A stretch of DNA of 64,000 nucleotides from Halobacteriales archaeon YIM A00013 (GTDB lineage Archaea > Halobacteriota > Halobacteria > Halobacteriales > Haloarculaceae). Positions 34,910 to 43,927 of the stretch are shown piece by piece (position 1 is the first letter of the stretch; the number at the start of each line of letters is the position of its first letter). Location: NCBI GenBank assembly GCA_025041195.1, contig JAKCFM010000003.1:186001-250000 (forward strand), in the 5' to 3' direction. Position numbers and translations under genes: made by a program. The notes below the pieces were generated by a model. That model saw nothing but the letters and a program-made list of their open reading frames with translations, did no database searches and was not told the DNA's origin.

Positions 34910-36358
34910 TTACAGAGCTGACGCTTTTTGTTGTGGATCTTGATACCAATCCCACTCATCTTCTCCACGACGGAAGGCTCCTCGATGCATAAACGTGGTG
35001 AGCTGTTCTTCACTGAGGGACACAGGATCTAGCATTTGGAGCAAATCGACAGTCTCTTGATAAATTTCTGATGTGGAATATTGATGGAGTGGGTCCATAG
35101 CGATGCTTTCGACAACGATCTTTGCCCCATCGGTGTACGAGGCACTTATGTCATCCAGATCTCTTGAAAAGTTTGAAAGCGCTGTCTCGGCTCGTAGCTG
35201 TTCAAAGAGTCGCTGTTTATCACTATTTGTGAGGTTGTTTTCCTCTGCTAGCCATTCTGCCTCCGCAGCTAGGAACTCCACAGACTTGTTGTCTCTTCGA
35301 TGCTCTTGGAGCTCTTCAAGCAGTTCTTTTGCTTCAGAGACGATTGATTCAATAGACCCGAATCGGAGATGACTTCGTGCCCGATCGTAAGCATCCCCAC
35401 TTTGCAATTGAGCTAGGCGGGGGCCGAACATGAACCAGTGGCTATTTTCAATACCCGCAACCTCTTGAGCTATCGTGCTGATCTGGTCTGCTACCTCTCG
35501 ATTTTTCTTTGTGTCCTCAATATCAAACTCGAAGAAGTGATCTGAGAGTTGCCCAGATGACTGTCGGAGGGTCCAAGGTTGCTTATTTGGATGGTTTGCC
35601 AACAGTGCATTAATTGGTCTCGATTCTTGCTGACCTATGCACACAATGTCACAACCCCATTCACTCTCAAGAGTTCTCCGCACTTCTAATGCGGCGAGAT
35701 ATTGATTTATCACACGCTCGTTCCAGTGATCGGGATCATAGGTTCCCCTTTTAATGGCTTCTTTTTGGTTTTCAACGATAGTACGACGATCAGAAAATCG
35801 GTCGTAGTTATTGAGAGATCTTCGTAGAGATTCTTGATACCTGCCCAGTCCGTAAGAAATGAAACCCTCTGCAGTAGCTTTTGCTACGTTCTGGCTTTCG
35901 TGCTCAGGGATAGATTTGAGCAAATTGCGAGTTTGATAGATGTTTTCTTGGTGTACCTTTGGAGCGTAGTATTTCTGATAATCGACTACTTTAACTCTAC
36001 CCTGATGATATAGTTGGTTGAACATCATTCCGAGTCGCTGGGCCTGGTAATCATTGGGCCGTGTAATGATGGCTCCGCGTAGCCGCTCCCAGTCATATAA
36101 GTCGATAATAATTGGGGAAGGGGACGTTCCTACCGAATTTAGTTGCGGTATGTTGGATAATATTGACGAAAGTGAGAAACCTGGCAGAGCCAAATACATA
36201 TCGGGTTTATGGACCTGTATCATACTTCTATCGTTGCTATTATCTTGTACCTGATATGCATTATTTCCATCGAATTTTGCACTACAAATTCTGGATATAA
36301 ATCCAGTTCCTGCTAACGTACTCGATAGGTATCGTAGCGTTTGCCTACGAGTTTGCAT
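34910..36358 (-). CDS. Tat-exported protein of unknown family, module 2
   Basis: A 482-residue paralogue of 30968-32428. Tat-type start QTRRQTLRYLSSTLAGTGF; then shared motifs IIDLYDWERLRGAII, NQYLAALEVRRTLE, AQEVAGIENSHWFMFGPRLA and a C-terminal WDWYQ. Otherwise strongly diverged. Predicted mostly helical, with no lipobox or enzyme motif that I can name. Its gene is tail to tail with the HTH regulator. Loss of overall similarity with retention of these motifs shows that selection keeps the function. Confidence 0.78.
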   Translation of the reverse strand: MQTRRQTLRYLSSTLAGTGFISRICSAKFDGNNAYQVQDNSNDRSMIQVHKPDMYLALPGFSLSSILSNIPQLNSVGTSPSPIIIDLYDWERLRGAIITRPNDYQAQRLGMMFNQLYHQGRVKVVDYQKYYAPKVHQENIYQTRNLLKSIPEHESQNVAKATAEGFISYGLGRYQESLRRSLNNYDRFSDRRTIVENQKEAIKRGTYDPDHWNERVINQYLAALEVRRTLESEWGCDIVCIGQQESRPINALLANHPNKQPWTLRQSSGQLSDHFFEFDIEDTKKNREVADQISTIAQEVAGIENSHWFMFGPRLAQLQSGDAYDRARSHLRFGSIESIVSEAKELLEELQEHRRDNKSVEFLAAEAEWLAEENNLTNSDKQRLFEQLRAETALSNFSRDLDDISASYTDGAKIVVESIAMDPLHQYSTSEIYQETVDLLQMLDPVSLSEEQLTTFMHRGAFRRGEDEWDWYQDPQQKASAL

Positions 36359-36679
36359 CTTGGTAAACAGTTACATGGTGTATAAGGAAATGTGTGTCGA
36401 AATCGAAACATACTTTTTGATCAATTTATGGGCTACCGGATATAACCAGGTTTGAATCATTTTGTGATGAGAGAATAGACGATCTTTTGTCCCCAATAAA
36501 TATAATAGATAGCAACCCTATCGGTTCACGCACTATGTATCAGAGATTACTACCGTTGTGGTGGGAATCTATACCGAAATATATATTATATGAAACTATG
36601 ATGGTTCAACTGGTCTCTGACGATATAGGGGCCTTACGCGAGATCCATGATTATGGCAATAAAATTGGGGTGAAATTCA
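36359..36679. other. AT-rich gap with a possible short frame
   Basis: A frame from 36535 (MYQRLLPLWWESIPKYILYE) to 36687 overlaps the next gene by 8 bp and might be a 50-residue coupled gene. It also stays open upstream to 36487. Support is poor and it is not called separately. Confidence 0.3.
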
Positions 36680-36925
36680 TTGACTGATAATGAAATTTCA
36701 GAAGAATTGATTGAGAGACTCGCTGCGCTTGAACATCGTCAGTGGATGTCTTGGTCTCAGTATGTGGCAGAACACCATGATATCCCCTGCGAACTGGAAG
36801 AGAAATGGGAACCAAACTGGATTGATTATACTGAACTCTCTGAAGAAGAAAAAGAGAAAGATCGGAAGTGGGCTCGTGAAGTCATTGAAATTCTCGATGA
36901 CAAGGGAATACCTATTAACGACTGA
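36680..36925 (+). CDS. RyR-domain-like small protein
   Basis: An 81-residue protein that begins at a TTG (36680). It reads LAALEHRQWMSWSQYVAEHH, then W-P-N-W followed by TELSEEEKEKDRKWAREVIE. This matches the small RyR-domain type found in phages and bacteria: an H-x-x-W start helix, then L-S-x-E-x-K-x-x-D-R. Such proteins are thought to bind small ligands; role in archaea unknown. It is between TFB module 2 and the recombination chimera. Confidence 0.7.
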   Translation: MTDNEISEELIERLAALEHRQWMSWSQYVAEHHDIPCELEEKWEPNWIDYTELSEEEKEKDRKWAREVIEILDDKGIPIND

Positions 36926-37111
36926 GGAACTCGCACGGCCTTATCGTGATTCCACTTGAATGAAGTCCTGTGGTGCCACATGAAGTCTAAAGGCTAGGGT
37001 GCCTGTTCACAATCGTATTTATAAACTTAAGAAATCTAATATATTATAAATTTTCCGTTATGAATTATATTGGGTAGAAAGTGAAGTGTATACACAATAC
37101 AATGGCTGAGT
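36926..37111. other. Gap with hairpin relic
   Basis: Includes CCTGTG-GTGC-CACA (36967-36981) followed by AAGTCTAAAGGCT, a weak copy of the segment at 24912-24950. It also contains promoter-like TTATAAATTTT about 37045-37055. Confidence 0.4.
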
Positions 37112-37615
37112 ATGGGTGAGTCTAACATTATTGTGGTCGGTGCAGGGATCGTCGGGTGTGCGACTGCTGCCCACCTCGCGAAAGAGGGACAAGATGTTCT
37201 CATTCTTGAGGCGGGAGACTTCCCCAATCCAACGGCCACATCGTACGGTTCGGGTCGAATATTTCGGTTTGCCTACCACGAGGGAGAGAAATACTTTCCC
37301 CTCCTGGAGCGGAGTCGAGAGCGGTGGCTCACACTTGACGAATCCACATCCGAGAACGTATTCGTCACAACCGGCTCACTCACGGTCAGTCAGAGCGACG
37401 GTGACACGTTCACTGGTGCGCTTGAAACGTGCCGTGTCCATGATATCGACCATGAAGTATTGGACGCTGAGACGGTGAACGATCGGTTCCCTGCCTACGA
37501 ACTTCCCGACGAAGTATCGAGCGGTCTATCAACCTGAAGGAGGTGTGCTCGACGCCCACCAGTGTCTTGTTACGTTGGCTAATGAGGCACTCAGCTCGGG
37601 AGCACGGCTCCGGGC
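37112..37615 (+). pseudogene. FAD-dependent oxidoreductase, 5' fragment
   Basis: The N-terminal third of a sarcosine oxidase/DAO-type flavoprotein. It starts with the Rossmann motif IIVVGAGIVGCATAAHLAKEG and the ILEAGDF strand, and continues with GSGRIFRFAYHEGEKYFPLL. A frameshift near 37510-37540 moves the frame to RAVYQPEGGVLDAHQCLVTL, and at about 37615 the gene stops at a junction with VirD4-like sequence. The FAD-binding part is intact but there is no substrate domain, so it is dead or a fragment. Full family members are near 380 residues. Confidence 0.85.
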
Positions 37616-38017
37616 TCGCGAGCGCTGGCCGCTCCGCCGGCGTCGTTGGGGTGCTCGTCGCGCAGGATCTCCACCAGATCGAGACTTGGTACGGCGACTT
37701 GGCCAAATCACTGTGGACCAATTGTCCTAACAGAGCCGCATTTAGATTGAGCGATATGGAGACAGCAGATCTGGTGCTCTCCGGGATTGGCCGCTACGAA
37801 ATGGAACGACAGTCGCTCTCGTCCGGTGCAGATCCAGAAGACAGCGGGTGTCCACGTCGATCGCAGTGCAACAGCCGGTCGTGTCTGGCGATTTGATGGG
37901 CCTTCAGGTCGGTGAGGCACTGATTCAATCCCGAGCTGGGTGGTGGCTCGGTAAACTCGAAGACACATCGCAGCAGACGACTCGAAAACCAGTCCTCCGA
38001 CGAAACGGATCGTGAAT
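37615..38017 (+). pseudogene. C-terminal remnant of a VirD4-like ATPase, fused to an oxidoreductase fragment
   Basis: Reads SAGRSAGVVGVLVAQDLHQI, LAKSLWTNCPNRAAFRLSDM and LSGIGRYEMERQSLSSGAD, corresponding closely to the last 170 residues of the intact VirD4-like protein. A frameshift then puts VSGDL and AGWWLGKLEDTSQQTTRKPV in another frame. The left junction lies within a short shared stretch, AGCGCTGGCCG, present in both parents. Illegitimate or microhomology recombination is the likely cause. It is 220 bp upstream of X copy 3. Confidence 0.85.
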
Positions 38018-38056
38018 AAACGTGAAGGGAAGTGTCTAAGATGGTCGTGTAATATA

Positions 38057-38078
38057 GGACCTGTATTGCCATAGGTCC
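38057..38078 (+). repeat. Hairpin GGACCTGT-ATTGCC-ATAGGTCC
   Basis: Nearly perfect 8-bp stem, same TTGC loop core as 24912-24929, followed by CTAAAATGCGGCT. It lies upstream of X copy 3. Confidence 0.5.
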
Positions 38079-38205
38079 TAAAATGCGGCTAGCGTTTCGC
38101 TGGCCGCCAACCTAAGCTGCATTAATATCAAATAGAACGATCAGTAAAACTCTATCGGTGACTATACCATATCTTGGGTTATCAAGTAGACTCCTTTTTT
38201 CCGAT

Positions 38206-38216
38206 GGGATTATGAC
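38206..38216 (+). promoter_or_regulatory. Weak TATA-like motif of X gene 3
   Basis: GGGATTATGAC is at the same 22-nt distance from the ATG as the better motifs of the other X genes, with 7 of 11 bases shared with GGATTTAATAC. Confidence 0.35.
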
Positions 38217-38238
38217 CTATTAGCATACAATATAGTGT

Positions 38239-38877
38239 ATGAAAGAGGGCCAGAAGGGGTTATTCAAAGAGTACCTGTCATATCACCGTGAGTATGGTCG
38301 GGACTATCAAGAACCAATTCAGATGGCCCTCGTGTTGGGTGGAGAAAAACCAGCAACAACGTTTTATCCTCCAGAGGAGTTGTTTTCGGACTATCCAGAT
38401 CTTAGCCCCAGTACTTTGGCTGAAAAATTTGAGCTCTATTATCGGCGCGTGCCAGGAGATTACGCATTAATGGTGTCCCCATCATCATATTGGCTTGATC
38501 TACTTCCAACTGTATCTCTGGACAATGAAACAGGTGCTCGCCGCCATGGGCTATTCTTTGGTTATCCGTTCGATGCGATAGATTATTTCCCTCGCGCTAA
38601 AGGTGCTCTTCTGCCTGGACGAAAGTATGTCTCTCAAGATAGATTTTCAGCTGAAGAAATGGCCTACAGTGTGTTTACATTTTATCGTCCCAAGGATTCC
38701 ATGGAAGGATATAGACGAGCAATTGACGCTGGAATAAAACGTTATCATCGGCTCCATGAACTCGCTGACGAATGGGATGTTCAAGAGTTGTCTGACTTTA
38801 CTGACCAACTCTATGATGATTTCGTCATGAGATACTCAAATAGCGAATTCATAGCAAACTTCGCTAGTACTGGTTAA
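38239..38877 (+). CDS. X family protein, copy 3
   Basis: A 212-residue protein, the most diverged X copy. Conserved blocks remain: EPIQMALVLGGEKPATTF, LAEKFELYYRR, ALMVSPSSYWLDLLPT, ARRHGLFFGYPFDAIDYF and RAIDAGIKRYHRLHELADEW. The HRR of other copies is RRH here, and the Ser-Arg-Thr is replaced by SPS. There are no signals or helices for membranes. It follows a VirD4 remnant and precedes a small zinc ribbon, as copies 1 and 2 do. Confidence 0.78.
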   Translation: MKEGQKGLFKEYLSYHREYGRDYQEPIQMALVLGGEKPATTFYPPEELFSDYPDLSPSTLAEKFELYYRRVPGDYALMVSPSSYWLDLLPTVSLDNETGARRHGLFFGYPFDAIDYFPRAKGALLPGRKYVSQDRFSAEEMAYSVFTFYRPKDSMEGYRRAIDAGIKRYHRLHELADEWDVQELSDFTDQLYDDFVMRYSNSEFIANFASTG

Positions 38878-38998
38878 AATATCATATCCTTAAAAAGATT
38901 TATAATCTGAACTAATATATAGTAACTTGGCTCCAATGAAGGGAAGAAAATGAGAATCCCTTGATGTTCCGACATAGGGCCACACAACCTAAGCTGCA

Positions 38999-39094
38999 AT
39001 GCCAAAACGCAAGTGCCCCAATTGTGGGGGTAGAATGATAAAGTCAGGCCCATGGCTTGACTGTATCGAGTGCGAGTACAGCACACGAGTATAA
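38999..39094 (+). CDS. 31-residue zinc-ribbon protein
   Basis: MPKRKCPNCGGRMI...LDCIECEYSTRV, two CxxC knuckles 17 residues apart, a minimal zinc ribbon. It lies 121 bp after X copy 3 on the same strand. The start is the ATG at 38999. The upstream words AACCTAAGCTGC also occur at 38109-38120, upstream of X copy 3. Unlike the zinc ribbons at 25.1 and 60.7 kb it lacks the KGDF block. Confidence 0.65.
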   Translation: MPKRKCPNCGGRMIKSGPWLDCIECEYSTRV

Positions 39095-39379
39095 CGACGA
39101 ACACGGAGCGATGACACAGTAGCGGGGATCACTCCCCACGACGATTTAGTTTCCGTGGCTGGAAACGACGAGAATGACGCAAGACGACGAATGGGTCGGT
39201 GATGACTCACCTTTTACAGAAAACCCGAAGAGTGAACTCAAGTTGCGACTGTTGATTCCAATGCATGGATATGATATATTCCCATCTATGGGATGATAGT
39301 TGAAGTTGAAAATTGGACACCAATGCAGGGATCACTGTCGAAAACAGATGTGACGAGATATCCACTTCACTCTTATCAA

Positions 39380-39853
39380 TCATATTTCGACATGCTCAAC
39401 AATATTGACGGACTCTTCTGACTGGATGGAGAGTATATAGCTTTCGTAGCTAAAGATAAGCCGATCGAAAATTCGATTCTCATTCACTTCGATCACCAAT
39501 CTGTAGTCAACTCCAGATGAGAAGTACTTGTCTAAGATGACTTCTTTTCCCGCAACTACCGACTGTTGCTTTGCGTATACTTTATTCTTTGTTTTCTTGT
39601 TTGTAAGAATAATCGTTGCTTGAAGCGCTACACTAGCTCTGATTCGCAACCGGTATGGAAGATGAGGGTTGTCGATTTTACTTGTTGATGTTGGTCTATC
39701 CGATGTCACTGAGATAGTGGATGGAGACCCTTGTGAGGGTGTCGTCGTCTCACTTGCGTTTTTGCTGTCGATACAGCCAGCAAAACTGCCAACCATGGCG
39801 AGGGTCATCTTCCAGAGAAAGCTACGTCGGGGTGTGAGTGTTTCGAGACTCAT
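39380..39853 (-). CDS. Tat lipoprotein
   Basis: A 157-residue protein with a twin-arginine signal (TPRRSFLWKMTLAMVGSFAGC): RR, hydrophobic core and lipobox FAGC, so a lipid-anchored surface protein. A Thr/Ser-rich linker (residues about 30-60) leads to a beta-rich domain (RLRIRASVALQATIILTNKK in part, then VDYRLVIEVNENRIFDRLIF). The domain resembles small Ig-like haloarchaeal lipoproteins with no known function. It stands alone. Confidence 0.8.
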   Translation of the reverse strand: MSLETLTPRRSFLWKMTLAMVGSFAGCIDSKNASETTTPSQGSPSTISVTSDRPTSTSKIDNPHLPYRLRIRASVALQATIILTNKKTKNKVYAKQQSVVAGKEVILDKYFSSGVDYRLVIEVNENRIFDRLIFSYESYILSIQSEESVNIVEHVEI

Positions 39854-40039
39854 TGTTTCAAGATATAACGGATTTGGTTACGATTTCAGATGGCGTAATT
39901 ATAGTTAGAATCATCTGAGATATGTCTTCTGGTATCTCTATACTAACTACGGATGCAGACATCCAATTATTTCATCAAACGTGCCCTTATTCAAAGCAAG
40001 TTACTTCTATCCGACTCTAGAGGATTCGATTGAGACTAT

Positions 40040-40915
40040 GATCTGAAGCAACCCAGGGGGCAAAAGATTACTGTCACGATGGCATCCAAAAGTGTGGTTT
40101 TCCAAATAATTGCCAAGCAGTCCGACAATCACTGGCTGTATTACGGTGTTCCAGAGACCGACTCCGTTTACTGGTGATCGGACAGGCCACGAAGACGAAA
40201 TCCTCGGGACAAAGAAGGATAACAATGAGTATGCGTACCAGTGGGCATCGATTCAGACGGTTGGCCGAGGTCCACAGGCAATGCTTGACGGTTGCCCAGT
40301 CCAGAAGGGCGATACGCTCGTTGAAATCGTCATAGACCTGCTTGATTCAGCCAAAGATCTGGTTCAGATCGAGCGTGTGCTGATGAATCGCGAGTTCGAC
40401 AGCCAGGATCGTCGAGCGTGGCCACGAGTATCTTGTGCCCAAGCGCAAGCAGACGAGCGAAAAGACCGTTGCAAGCCGGATGGAGAAACACGGGGTAGAG
40501 ACGACGGTAAACGAGCGTATGCTCCACCTTGGAAAGATCGACTGGCATCAGACCCATCTGCTGTATCTTCCCAAGCGAGAATTTTCTGGCCAAATTGAAG
40601 AGGGACACGAACGATACGTTGTGTTCATGTCGTCAGAACCGGTGACGGGGACCGTTGAAGGCCGAGTTAGCTTCTATAGCAACCGTTGGGAGATCGAGAT
40701 CGGCTACAAGCATGTTAAGTGGTTCATGGCGAAAATGACCTCAAAGGACTTCGTCCTCCGATTTTCTACTTTGCGTTCGCCTGCTTGCTATACTCGCTCT
40801 GGCGGTTGATCGACCATCTGGTACAGGGTTCTTCACAGACTTCTACGGCGATGATCCGTGGGTGACGATGCACGATGTGCTCACGTCGATAAAGAAGCAA
40901 ACCGGGATTGGGTAG
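40040..40915 (+). pseudogene. Transposase remnant (ISH3-like / IS4-type DDE)
   Basis: Plus-strand pieces in several frames: PTPFTGDRTGHEDEILGTKK, NEYAYQWASIQTVGRG, IERVLMNREFDSQ (the second catalytic Asp region), EYLVPKRKQTSEKTVASRM, RYVVFMSSEP, SFYSNRWEIEIGYKHVKWFM (the YREK-like box with catalytic Glu) and FYFAFACLLYSLWRLIDHLV-like text near 40780. Stops and frameshifts show that it is dead. The order matches haloarchaeal ISH3-type transposases. Terminal inverted repeats could not be assigned with certainty. Confidence 0.8.
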
Positions 40916-41457
40916 CTACGAAGTTCACTCCACATTCGAGCGCAGGGGGCTACAGGTCTACCTCTTGAAATCTGGAATATTACTAATATGGAATAATAGT
41001 GCTAATCTCTGAGCGAACCATTACTAAATTGGCAATAATTACGAAGTGATCACGTAATATTTGGGAAAATAAGACGATGATTCTCAACTAATGGATTCAT
41101 GTGTGGCTTTAGCCACCAGTATCCTCTTCGAACCTCTATAATTGGTCTGACGAGCGGCAGTGATCCCTTGGGCCGTGCTACTAGCGGCATGATCAAGTGA
41201 CATTGAATGATCCGCCATGCCGATTCGGATCGCCATGCAGCTCTATCGCATAGATACAGTAAAGTTCATTTCTCAGATTATTATCTAAATTAATTTCATA
41301 AACAAAATTCTAGGCCATGAGGGCACAATACTAATATTTTTTATTAGGTAAAAAGTTACCGTGGGAATATAATCCGTCATGCAAGTTTTATTAAATCATC
41401 TATCAATCTGCTACTAAACTCCAAAAATAATTTATCTATCAAAACACAATTTGAGGT
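40916..41457. other. Non-coding stretch upstream of the membrane protease
   Basis: AT-rich, no gene. Near 41425-41440 a TATA-like AATAATTTAT lies about 25-30 bp upstream of the ATG at 41458 and could be its promoter. Confidence 0.4.
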
Positions 41458-42912
41458 ATGGGATCTTTGTCATCGCCAATGGGTCTTCTGGTCGGGCTTG
41501 TTATGGCTTGGATAGTATATATAGTGAGCGTCGTGCTTATCGTCAAAGATCCGATCCTCGCCGCTGGATTCTCGGCCTTGATTATCTCATTTGCTTTCCT
41601 CACCGGGGTCGCCACAGGCCGGACACCCGTTGATACGATTGGATGGATTCTTGGGTTTGGATTGCTTTCCATCGTTGCGGGTGCGATAATAGGGATCGCC
41701 TTCCCAGCTATCTGGCAAATACTAGAATACACTGTAGGAGTTCCCATCGACTCGCTGATCGAATATTTTGAGGGGGTTCTCTACATGCACGAGGCTGTTA
41801 GCTTCGCGTTTGTGGGGACTCCTCTCATCGCCAGCCTGTTTATCGCCTGGCGGACTGGGCCAGCTGTGGACTGGTCGCTAAGCATTCGGATGGTAATGTT
41901 ACCAATGATTCTTGTGGTATTGCTGATTGGCTCTCTCATAGCCATCTGGCGTCTCATCATGGGCTTCGTTACGCTCGTTCTCACCACTCTAGGGGTTGGT
42001 CCCGCGATGAGTGCAGAAGCTGCTACCGGTGTGGCAATATGTGTCCTAGCTTTTCTCGTATATGCTGAGTACTTCAATATAAGTGCGCTACAACAGCATA
42101 GAAATGCACAGCCAGTGACGGCTGATGACTATCCGACGCTACATTCGATCACGACTAAGGTTGCCATGCAGCTCGATGTTCCGGAACCGACGATTGCAAT
42201 CACAGAGCGGATCGAACCCGAAGCGATTACTGTGGGATACCGGCCAGGGAATGCCACTCTCATCCTCTCCGAAGGCATCATCGACATTCTAGATGAAGCG
42301 GAACTCGAAGCCGTGATTGCCCATGAGCTTGCCCATGTCGCCAATCTTGATACGATAGTGATGACAGCTGCGTTACTGCCGCGACTTTTCGCGGATCGGC
42401 TCGCAAATAGCATCCTAGACGCATGCAAAGTGGATAGATCCTGCAGGAAAATTATAGACTCTGGTGGATTCATTCGTGAGCTTTTGTGGAAAGCACGGAA
42501 TCAAGGGGCACATCACCTGGTGTGGTTCATTATCCTCACGGTTCCTCTATTTATAAAAATTCTTAGCATACCGGTGGTCAACTCCCTATCACGAGCTCGG
42601 GAGTCTGCAGCGGATCGTACCGCTGCAACTGCTATCAGCTCTCCTGAAGCAATGGTTAGCGCCCTCCAGACGATCTCTAGACAGATCGAAGATCTTCCTG
42701 ATGAAGATCTCCGTGGGATGTATGGATTTTCATCGTTGTCCGTCTTGCCGCTCAATCCGCCACTTGAAATACAATTTGTGCGTGAGGACGAAGAAGGAAT
42801 CGGATGGGTGATTAGCCTGGTCGTGACCGTACCTGCTGTTCTGTGTATCCTTGCATATCTCGAAACCCATCCCCCAACCAAACGTCGCATAAAAAAGCTC
42901 CAGTCACTGTGA
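41458..42912 (+). CDS. M48-family membrane zinc metalloprotease (HtpX-like)
   Basis: A 484-residue protein. Four or five N-terminal membrane segments occupy about residues 10-185 and one is near the C-terminus. The catalytic zinc motif is HELAH (about residue 288, in VIAHELAHVANLDTI) and the third ligand is the Glu of ARESAADRTA (about residue 382). It should cleave damaged or regulatory membrane proteins on the cytoplasmic side, as HtpX and related proteases do. It is tail to tail with another membrane zincin at 43.1 kb. Larger than plain HtpX because of the extra N-terminal helices. Confidence 0.9.
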   Translation: MGSLSSPMGLLVGLVMAWIVYIVSVVLIVKDPILAAGFSALIISFAFLTGVATGRTPVDTIGWILGFGLLSIVAGAIIGIAFPAIWQILEYTVGVPIDSLIEYFEGVLYMHEAVSFAFVGTPLIASLFIAWRTGPAVDWSLSIRMVMLPMILVVLLIGSLIAIWRLIMGFVTLVLTTLGVGPAMSAEAATGVAICVLAFLVYAEYFNISALQQHRNAQPVTADDYPTLHSITTKVAMQLDVPEPTIAITERIEPEAITVGYRPGNATLILSEGIIDILDEAELEAVIAHELAHVANLDTIVMTAALLPRLFADRLANSILDACKVDRSCRKIIDSGGFIRELLWKARNQGAHHLVWFIILTVPLFIKILSIPVVNSLSRARESAADRTAATAISSPEAMVSALQTISRQIEDLPDEDLRGMYGFSSLSVLPLNPPLEIQFVREDEEGIGWVISLVVTVPAVLCILAYLETHPPTKRRIKKLQSL

Positions 42913-43092
42913 GTGGATTCCCCCCACGATTGAAATCGCTGACCTATAACGTGTAAAGCATGCAGTGTTACCCTTCTTCGGTCCATTCGAGTTCGACGCT
43001 AGCTCGGAGGAATTCTAACCTTAAATGAGAACTACGAGATGGCACTCATCCTCAATGTACTCGAGAAAGGTGCGATGGTCGATGTATGCACT

Positions 43093-43797
43093 TCAATGAG
43101 TGATAGGAACAGCAACGAGCGTTCGATAATTGGTCGTGTAGAGAAGACTTCCGGCAGGAAGATACCGAAGTTTCCACACGGTATAGCCATCGATTGCCGA
43201 ACTGCCGAGATTGAATGTACAGATTAAGAGTGCTCCTGTGACCGTATATGGTGATAGCGTCCAAGAGAACAGGGACGCAATCCCGATAAAACCTACACAC
43301 GCGATTGTAATTACAATAACTGGAGCCAATACCATTATGGCTGTTTCACGGCGGGTTTGGAGTGCCTGGTATGGTACTATTCCAGGGGTTCCCCAATTAG
43401 TGAAAATCACTCGGTACTTCCAGCCGTACCATCGACAGACTACAGCGTGGATCGCTTCGTGCCCCCCAACCCACACCACGGTGGTTGACCCAACGAACCC
43501 AAGCAGCTCGATGAGGTTTGGATCAACGGGAGTCATGTTAACTGTGCCAGGGACAGCAATCCACTCGAGCATCAGTTGACGAGCGATAGCTGCAATAATC
43601 ATTACCATCCCGAAGATCGCACAGAGTGCCCAGATCTTCTGTTTCAAGTTGAGCGAGGGATCGTATTCGTACAACCGTGTGTTCTCCGGAATTAGTGGGA
43701 GCACTTCATGGGGGTACTCATCCGTATTGAGTGGTGATACGATGGAACGTAACCAGTCTGGAGGTTTGGGAGGTTCATCTGCTTTCTTTTCTGCCAT
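43093..43797 (-). CDS. DUF3267-type membrane zincin
   Basis: A 234-residue protein with about five membrane segments. Segment 2 is followed by GHEAIHAVVCRWYGW, an HExxH metalloprotease motif (about residue 112) typical of the DUF3267/M50-like putative zinc peptidases. A later PGIVPYQALQTRRE loop and LAPVIVITIACVGF helix fit the same family. The HEAIH is next to a membrane helix, so cleavage within or near the membrane is expected. Substrate unknown. It is convergent with the M48 protease. Confidence 0.85.
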   Translation of the reverse strand: MAEKKADEPPKPPDWLRSIVSPLNTDEYPHEVLPLIPENTRLYEYDPSLNLKQKIWALCAIFGMVMIIAAIARQLMLEWIAVPGTVNMTPVDPNLIELLGFVGSTTVVWVGGHEAIHAVVCRWYGWKYRVIFTNWGTPGIVPYQALQTRRETAIMVLAPVIVITIACVGFIGIASLFSWTLSPYTVTGALLICTFNLGSSAIDGYTVWKLRYLPAGSLLYTTNYRTLVAVPITH

Positions 43798-43927
43798 TAT
43801 TACCCGCTACTATGGTGGTTGAAAAATATCGTGAATAGTTGGCCACTCCGTCTGTGTAATGTCTTGACTCAAAGTTAAAATAAGAAACGAAATAGTTAAC
43901 AATCTATTTCTTGGTTGCTTCAAATAC

